This document shows, one piece after another, positions 59,640 through 64,000 of a stretch of 64,000 bases of DNA. Origin of the DNA: Tritrichomonas musculus (Eukaryota > Parabasalia > Tritrichomonadida > Tritrichomonadidae); contig JAPFFF010000023.1 of the NCBI GenBank assembly GCA_039105265.1, positions 1,240,001 to 1,304,000 on the forward strand. Direction: 5' to 3'. The translations under genes and the position numbers were made by a program. A model generated the notes under the pieces. That model did no database searches. It saw only the letters and a program-made list of their open reading frames with translations, and was not told the origin of the DNA. How positions within the stretch are numbered: the stretch's first letter is position 1; each line of letters begins with the position of its first letter.

Positions 59640-61019
59640 ATGAATGAAGATGTTCAAGAAAACAACAAGACAACAAATAAAGGAAAGAAAATAGCTAAAG
59701 AAATCCTTGAAAAAATGAACAGAAATTCCAAATTTGTTAAAATTGTGGATCAATATAATCAAAATGAAAATCATGATTGCAATAATTTTATCAAATTTGC
59801 AAATTTAATAAAAAAATCCAAAAAGAAAACAAGGAAAAAATTAAAAATATGTAAAAAAAATACAGATGTTATTCAACAGAAAAGTGAATACTCACTAAAT
59901 GATATCAACCAAATTGATGACAAAACTGTTATTAATGAGCATATAAAGAAAAAAAAATCTACATGGAGGTTAATTTTAATGATGATTTTAAATGGCGTTT
60001 TTTTTTTCGTTGAATTAATAGTTGGTATAACTACTCATTCTTTAGCACTTCAATCGGATTCTTTTAATATGCTTTCTGATGAAGCAAGCGTGATTATAGG
60101 CTTTGTTGTTCATCAATATTCAAAGAAATTGTCATCTCCAAAAATGACTTTTGGATATATTAGAGCGGAAACAATAGGTGGATTATGTAATTCTGTATTT
60201 ATGTATGCCGTAAGTTTAACAATTTTTTTAAATGCAATTGAACTATTTGTAGATCCTCATGAAATAGAACATTCGCTTATTTTTTTAATTGTAGGAATCA
60301 TTGGATTAATTGTCAACTTAATTGGAATCCTCGTTTTTATTTCATCAGATAATGATAATATTAAAGGGGTTTTTATTCATGAACTTGGCGATTTTCTTGG
60401 GTCAGTTGGTGTTTTAATTTCAGCATTAATTCAAAATTTTAGTAATTCACATTTATTAAAGATGTATATCGATCCAGTAATATCAATTATCATTGCAATT
60501 GTATTAATAGTAGGAACAACAGGCCTTTTCAAAAAAACCATTAAAATTGTGGCCGAAACAGTTCCGGCTGATTTAGAAATAGAAAAAGTCCAAAAAGATA
60601 TATTGGAAAAAGTACCAAATATTGTTGAAATTCATGACTTTCATATTTGGGTTCTAGCTGGTAATACAAATATTGCTGTCATGCATGTAATAATTGATTC
60701 AATTGATCAAAGGAAAAATGTATTAGATTTAATAACAAATTATTTAATTGCCTATGGAATTTATTCAACTACAATTCAAATTGAATGTAAAGATGATTTT
60801 CCTTCAATAATTTGCGAGAAAAGTAATTGCTGCGCTTTTGCAACTCAATATAATCGCAGAAATAGAGCTTTCAAATCGAATCCAATTTACCAACATTTGA
60901 TTGGCTGCCAACACGTGTCTATATTGGATAGCGATTATGAAGACAATTACGACACTACGTATGATAATTCAGAAGATAATAATATTAATGTGAGGCTTAA
61001 TGAATATATAGAGCCATAG
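59640..61019 (+). CDS. Cation diffusion facilitator (CDF/ZnT-like) metal transporter, 459 aa
   Basis: Proton-coupled export of Zn or a similar metal from cytosol into organelle or out of the cell. Six membrane segments at about residues 110-131, 145-160, 176-201, 212-235, 245-265 and 278-297. HSLALQSDSFNMLSDEAS (133-150) is the family signature in TM2, and HELGDFLGS (247-255) is the TM5 half of the metal site (H247, D251). In TM2 the usual H-x3-D or D-x3-D reads N143-x3-D147, which may change metal preference. The C-terminal cytosolic domain (300-385) has the ferredoxin-like pattern, with HDFHIWVLAGN. The 105-residue N-terminus is Lys-rich. ATG at 59640 chosen; one at 59592 would add 16 residues. 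Confidence 0.93.
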   Translation: MNEDVQENNKTTNKGKKIAKEILEKMNRNSKFVKIVDQYNQNENHDCNNFIKFANLIKKSKKKTRKKLKICKKNTDVIQQKSEYSLNDINQIDDKTVINEHIKKKKSTWRLILMMILNGVFFFVELIVGITTHSLALQSDSFNMLSDEASVIIGFVVHQYSKKLSSPKMTFGYIRAETIGGLCNSVFMYAVSLTIFLNAIELFVDPHEIEHSLIFLIVGIIGLIVNLIGILVFISSDNDNIKGVFIHELGDFLGSVGVLISALIQNFSNSHLLKMYIDPVISIIIAIVLIVGTTGLFKKTIKIVAETVPADLEIEKVQKDILEKVPNIVEIHDFHIWVLAGNTNIAVMHVIIDSIDQRKNVLDLITNYLIAYGIYSTTIQIECKDDFPSIICEKSNCCAFATQYNRRNRAFKSNPIYQHLIGCQHVSILDSDYEDNYDTTYDNSEDNNINVRLNEYIEP

Positions 61020-61482
61020 ACATTTTTGTATGTTTTTTTTGTCTTTCTTTCCTAAAAAATTTTGTTTTTATAAAAATTATTCAGCTAACTTATATTATCT
61101 TTTTTAATTGACTAGCTGCTTTGAACAAAATTAGTTGTTAATTTCTTTATTATAAAATTAGATAAAGTATCAAATTTTTATTTTCTTAATATTGCGATTT
61201 TTTTTTTTTTTTTTTTTTTTTTTGTTTATACATTTGTTAATTACTTAAAATTGATAAATTTGAGCAATGAAATACTTCATTTTAGTTTCAATCTCGAATG
61301 ATATAATTTCTTAAAAACCATTCAATTGTGAATATTGTTTGTATTCACTTGCTTTATCTTCAAATACTCTTTTATTGATTATTTGTTTTGCGCCAAAAAA
61401 CTCAACTAAATCGAATAAAACAAAATGTATGGAAAACTTTTTCAAAAAAAATTTTAAACGTTATATAAAATTTTGAGTTTGA
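61020..61482. other. AT-rich intergenic DNA
   Basis: Contains a long T-run near 61198-61222. No gene or RNA seen. Confidence 0.6.
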
Positions 61483-64000
61483 ATGCAACATCCTCTTCTT
61501 ACAGGAGGAAGTGCATTCAGATCAAAGCTACCTAAAGAACCCACCACAAAAGATATTGAATCGGCAATAGTTACTTCAGGGCTTCTCGGAAAAAAGCCAA
61601 CCCAATATAAAATCAAATATTCAAAACCTTCTCTAGCAGATCAAAAACCACCACAGCAAGATGCAGATATTTGGTTTCCTTCAAATCGGAACAATGGAAC
61701 TCAACAAGCTCAAACAAGACCAAGTACAGCAATGACAACAAATAGAAATCGAAACAATAACTTAAATTATTATAATTACAATAGTTCTGCTAAAAATAAT
61801 ACGCCAAGGACTACAAGGACACCTCGTGCAACTCGAAAGAATGCAGGTCAACGCCCACAAACACCATCATTTAATAACGGATTGGCTACATCTTCATCAA
61901 CTTTAGCAACTCCTGCAACATCTACAATAACAACTGCTACAACTACAGCTAGAAGTAGGATTGCACCATCCAGTTCTCAATCTGAAAAAATTATATTAAA
62001 ACCAGATTCCAATAAAAAGAAAAATGCCGAATCAAACACTGTTTTTTATGGACGAGTTCTTAATTCATCTGAACCTCCATCATCAGTTAATTTTATTCAA
62101 CTCAATGAGATCTTAACACGACTCCTTCAACAACAAGAACGACAAGACAAAATTATGGAAAAAATCGAACGAATACGTAAAAAGAGAGAAATGAAAGAAA
62201 ATCGAGAGAAAGACCAACAAGAAAGCTCAGAAACAAACAATGACAAAAAAGGTGAAAACGAAGGTGAAATTACTTCAAAAGAAAAAGCAGACAAAAATGA
62301 CGTAGAAATAACCGAAGAGGAAGAAGAAGCAGACAAACTAGAAGAAGAAGAGGAAGAAGAATCCTTTCCTGAAGATTTTTTTGCCGACATAGAAAATATC
62401 GATATCAATCATATATATTATAACATTTTTGGAGAAGTAATTCGTCAATATTTTGTTGAATGTACAGCACAAGGAGATTTATTAAGTAGTTGCCGTACTT
62501 ATTTCAACATGGCGAACATTAAGATTCCCCAAATTAAAAAACATTACGATGACATCATCGATTCTATTGTCAAAAAGACCATCGAAGATCGTGAAGCCAT
62601 CAAGACGATTGGTCCCGAGATCGAATCCAACGAAAAGCGCCGTCTTCGGCTTCAGCAACTAATTGAAGAATTTCGAACAGACCTCAAAATTTTGACAGAC
62701 CACCATGATGTCCTCATGAACCAGCTCGGAGTTGCCTTTCGCGAGCTGTCTGAAATTCAGCAAAGCGTCAATCAGCTTAACTCACGACTAGCGAACAAGA
62801 ACCGAAAATTGATGGAGCTAATTGAAGAGCTTCGTTCGCTAGATTCAATAAGTGCGTCGTACACGAGTGACACGATTCGTTTTGCTGAGAATCTTCGCCA
62901 ACTTCGAGTTCAACAAGAGAGCGGCCGTAAGCAGATTCAAATAAATCAAGTTGAAGTCGACCGTTTAAAGGATTCAATTCAAATAATTGACAACGATATC
63001 GTCAAGTTCACCGAAGACATTGAAAACTCGCGAATAAAGCCGATCGTTTCTTATATGGGCATCCAAGTAGACTTAGTTTCACGGCGGTTATTTAAAGAGC
63101 CAAGGTCAATGGAGACGGTTATGAAAGAGACAGCCGAACAACATCATGTGTACACTGGCAGTTTGTTTCAAAAAGTGAGAGACGAATTCAATGCGAAAAA
63201 TAAGAAATTCTCCGTTAAAGACGAAGGCATTGTTCTTGATAGCTACGAGGATTACTCGCAATTCAAGCAGATTATATTGAAGTATGAACAAGAGCTTCAC
63301 ATGAGTTCGGCGGTTATTGAATCGGCAGAGAAAGGTGAATTTAAATACAACGGAAAAGACACAGAAAAGTCACTTGACTTCATCAAACTTTTTGCTTCAA
63401 ATTTGAGTAAAAATATCGTTAACGACGCCATTCAAAACGTTCCATATCGTCGCATTCACACTCAGACACTCGTCGAGCAACAGGAGTTCCAACTTGACGA
63501 AGAACAGTCAAAAATTGACAGAAACACATCACCTTTATTGAGCCTTATTGACGCCGATTACTCGCAGAGGGCCCCGCAGTCGCTTGAGTGGTTATTGGCG
63601 GTTATTCGGGAGCTTTACAATGCCAAGACGATAGACGACGAGCACATTTTGAGTACAAAAAGTGTCACTGACTTAAAAAGTTTTCCACGGTTTATCTATC
63701 AATATTTTCATAAGAAACACAAAATTCAATTCTTCGCCGATCAACTTTGCTGGGATGTCTACATAACCTCCCACGAGCACAAAGAAAGATCGCAAGAAAT
63801 CGACGTCTTCATCGGCTTTTTGGATGAAGAGTTCAACGCCGAACAACTCGCCTTCTTCTTGATAATGAGAGGCGATTGTCTTAAAGTCGGCTCGTCTGTC
63901 TCTGTTTTTACACGCGACTCACTTGAGCAGTACAATGAGTATTTCTTGGCGGACGATCAAATAGATAACTTATTGAGACGCTGGTGGTTTGATCGTTACA
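61483..64000 (+). CDS. Large coiled-coil protein, partial at the right edge (over 839 aa)
   Basis: Open from ATG (MQHPLLTGGSAFRSKLPKEP) to the end of the window with no stop. Residues 1-180 are low complexity, rich in Thr, Asn, Arg and Pro. A Gln/Glu/Lys helical region with a poly-Glu stretch follows (about 200-300). From about 345 on (NIKIPQIKKHYDDIIDSIVK...) it is a well-ordered helical protein with coiled coils, and near the right edge SFPRFIYQYFHKKHKIQFFA and IDVFIGFLDEEFNAEQLAFF suggest a conserved helical domain. From about 62500 the DNA is richer in G and C than the front. Likely a cytoskeletal or axonemal protein; I do not recognise the family. Confidence 0.85.
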   Translation, partial: MQHPLLTGGSAFRSKLPKEPTTKDIESAIVTSGLLGKKPTQYKIKYSKPSLADQKPPQQDADIWFPSNRNNGTQQAQTRPSTAMTTNRNRNNNLNYYNYNSSAKNNTPRTTRTPRATRKNAGQRPQTPSFNNGLATSSSTLATPATSTITTATTTARSRIAPSSSQSEKIILKPDSNKKKNAESNTVFYGRVLNSSEPPSSVNFIQLNEILTRLLQQQERQDKIMEKIERIRKKREMKENREKDQQESSETNNDKKGENEGEITSKEKADKNDVEITEEEEEADKLEEEEEEESFPEDFFADIENIDINHIYYNIFGEVIRQYFVECTAQGDLLSSCRTYFNMANIKIPQIKKHYDDIIDSIVKKTIEDREAIKTIGPEIESNEKRRLRLQQLIEEFRTDLKILTDHHDVLMNQLGVAFRELSEIQQSVNQLNSRLANKNRKLMELIEELRSLDSISASYTSDTIRFAENLRQLRVQQESGRKQIQINQVEVDRLKDSIQIIDNDIVKFTEDIENSRIKPIVSYMGIQVDLVSRRLFKEPRSMETVMKETAEQHHVYTGSLFQKVRDEFNAKNKKFSVKDEGIVLDSYEDYSQFKQIILKYEQELHMSSAVIESAEKGEFKYNGKDTEKSLDFIKLFASNLSKNIVNDAIQNVPYRRIHTQTLVEQQEFQLDEEQSKIDRNTSPLLSLIDADYSQRAPQSLEWLLAVIRELYNAKTIDDEHILSTKSVTDLKSFPRFIYQYFHKKHKIQFFADQLCWDVYITSHEHKERSQEIDVFIGFLDEEFNAEQLAFFLIMRGDCLKVGSSVSVFTRDSLEQYNEYFLADDQIDNLLRRWWFDRY

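Noticed and set aside
62127-62408. Ser-rich 93-aa minus-strand frame
   Set aside because: Antisense to the Glu/Lys-rich part of the large gene that starts at 61483.

Overview
The window looks like nuclear DNA of a parabasalid protist, most likely a trichomonad (a Tritrichomonas- or Trichomonas-like genome). Reasons: very AT-rich intergenic DNA; single-exon eukaryotic genes (STE20-type kinase, Rab GTPase, Mob1, C2 domain, tail-anchored Sel1-type protein); a eukaryotic tRNA-Leu with internal A and B boxes; and a heavy load of Maverick/Polinton elements and a mariner, both known to be abundant in trichomonads. No introns were needed to read any gene. The species is an inference. Start sites given here are the first sensible ATG.

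Layout. 1-7.4 kb: AT-rich DNA with an unrecognised gene (1610-2374), an IS630/Tc1-like transposase (2876-3694), an AT-rich element with long terminal inverted repeats (4093-5347) and several foldback or MITE-like repeats. 7.4-36.5 kb: a pile-up of at least four Polinton blocks. Block A (7417-12785, broken) carries capsid-like and fibre-like remnants and is split by an apparently complete mariner (9581-10883). Block B (13126-19677, reading frames open) carries an HNH endonuclease, a Ulp1-type protease, an integrase with a chromo-like tail, a packaging ATPase and several unknown genes. Block C (19701-21505) is a short, distinctly GC-richer piece with a capsid fragment, a pVI-like protein and part of an ATPase. 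Block D (21505-36514, broken about ten times) has a fibre-like gene, a Gln/Tyr-rich gene, an ATPase, a pVI-like gene, capsid genes, an integrase remnant and large structural-looking genes. No protein-primed DNA polymerase was seen in any block.

36.5-42.4 kb: decayed DNA, a helicase-like remnant, one frameshifted host gene (40192-41045), a 382-bp element flanked by 11-bp direct repeats that contains a tRNA-like stretch, and a 331-bp foldback element with an 8-bp target duplication.

42.4-64 kb: the host gene district. In order: a C2-domain protein (-), a long coiled-coil protein (-), a PARG-type ADP-ribose glycohydrolase (+), a second coiled-coil protein (-), an OSR1/SPAK-like kinase (-), a Rab GTPase (+), a tail-anchored Sel1-like protein (+), Mob1 (+), tRNA-Leu(AAG) (-), a decayed gene region, two nested hAT-like elements (57215-59029 outer, 58180-58657 inner, each with a perfect 8-bp target duplication), a CDF metal transporter (+), and a coiled-coil gene that runs off the right edge (61483 onward).

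The Polinton genes together describe a virus-like package (integration, capsid, maturation protease, genome packaging). The host genes are independent single units; the kinase and Mob1 are from families that act in the same signalling network (STE20/NDR-Mob), but nothing here shows they are co-regulated.
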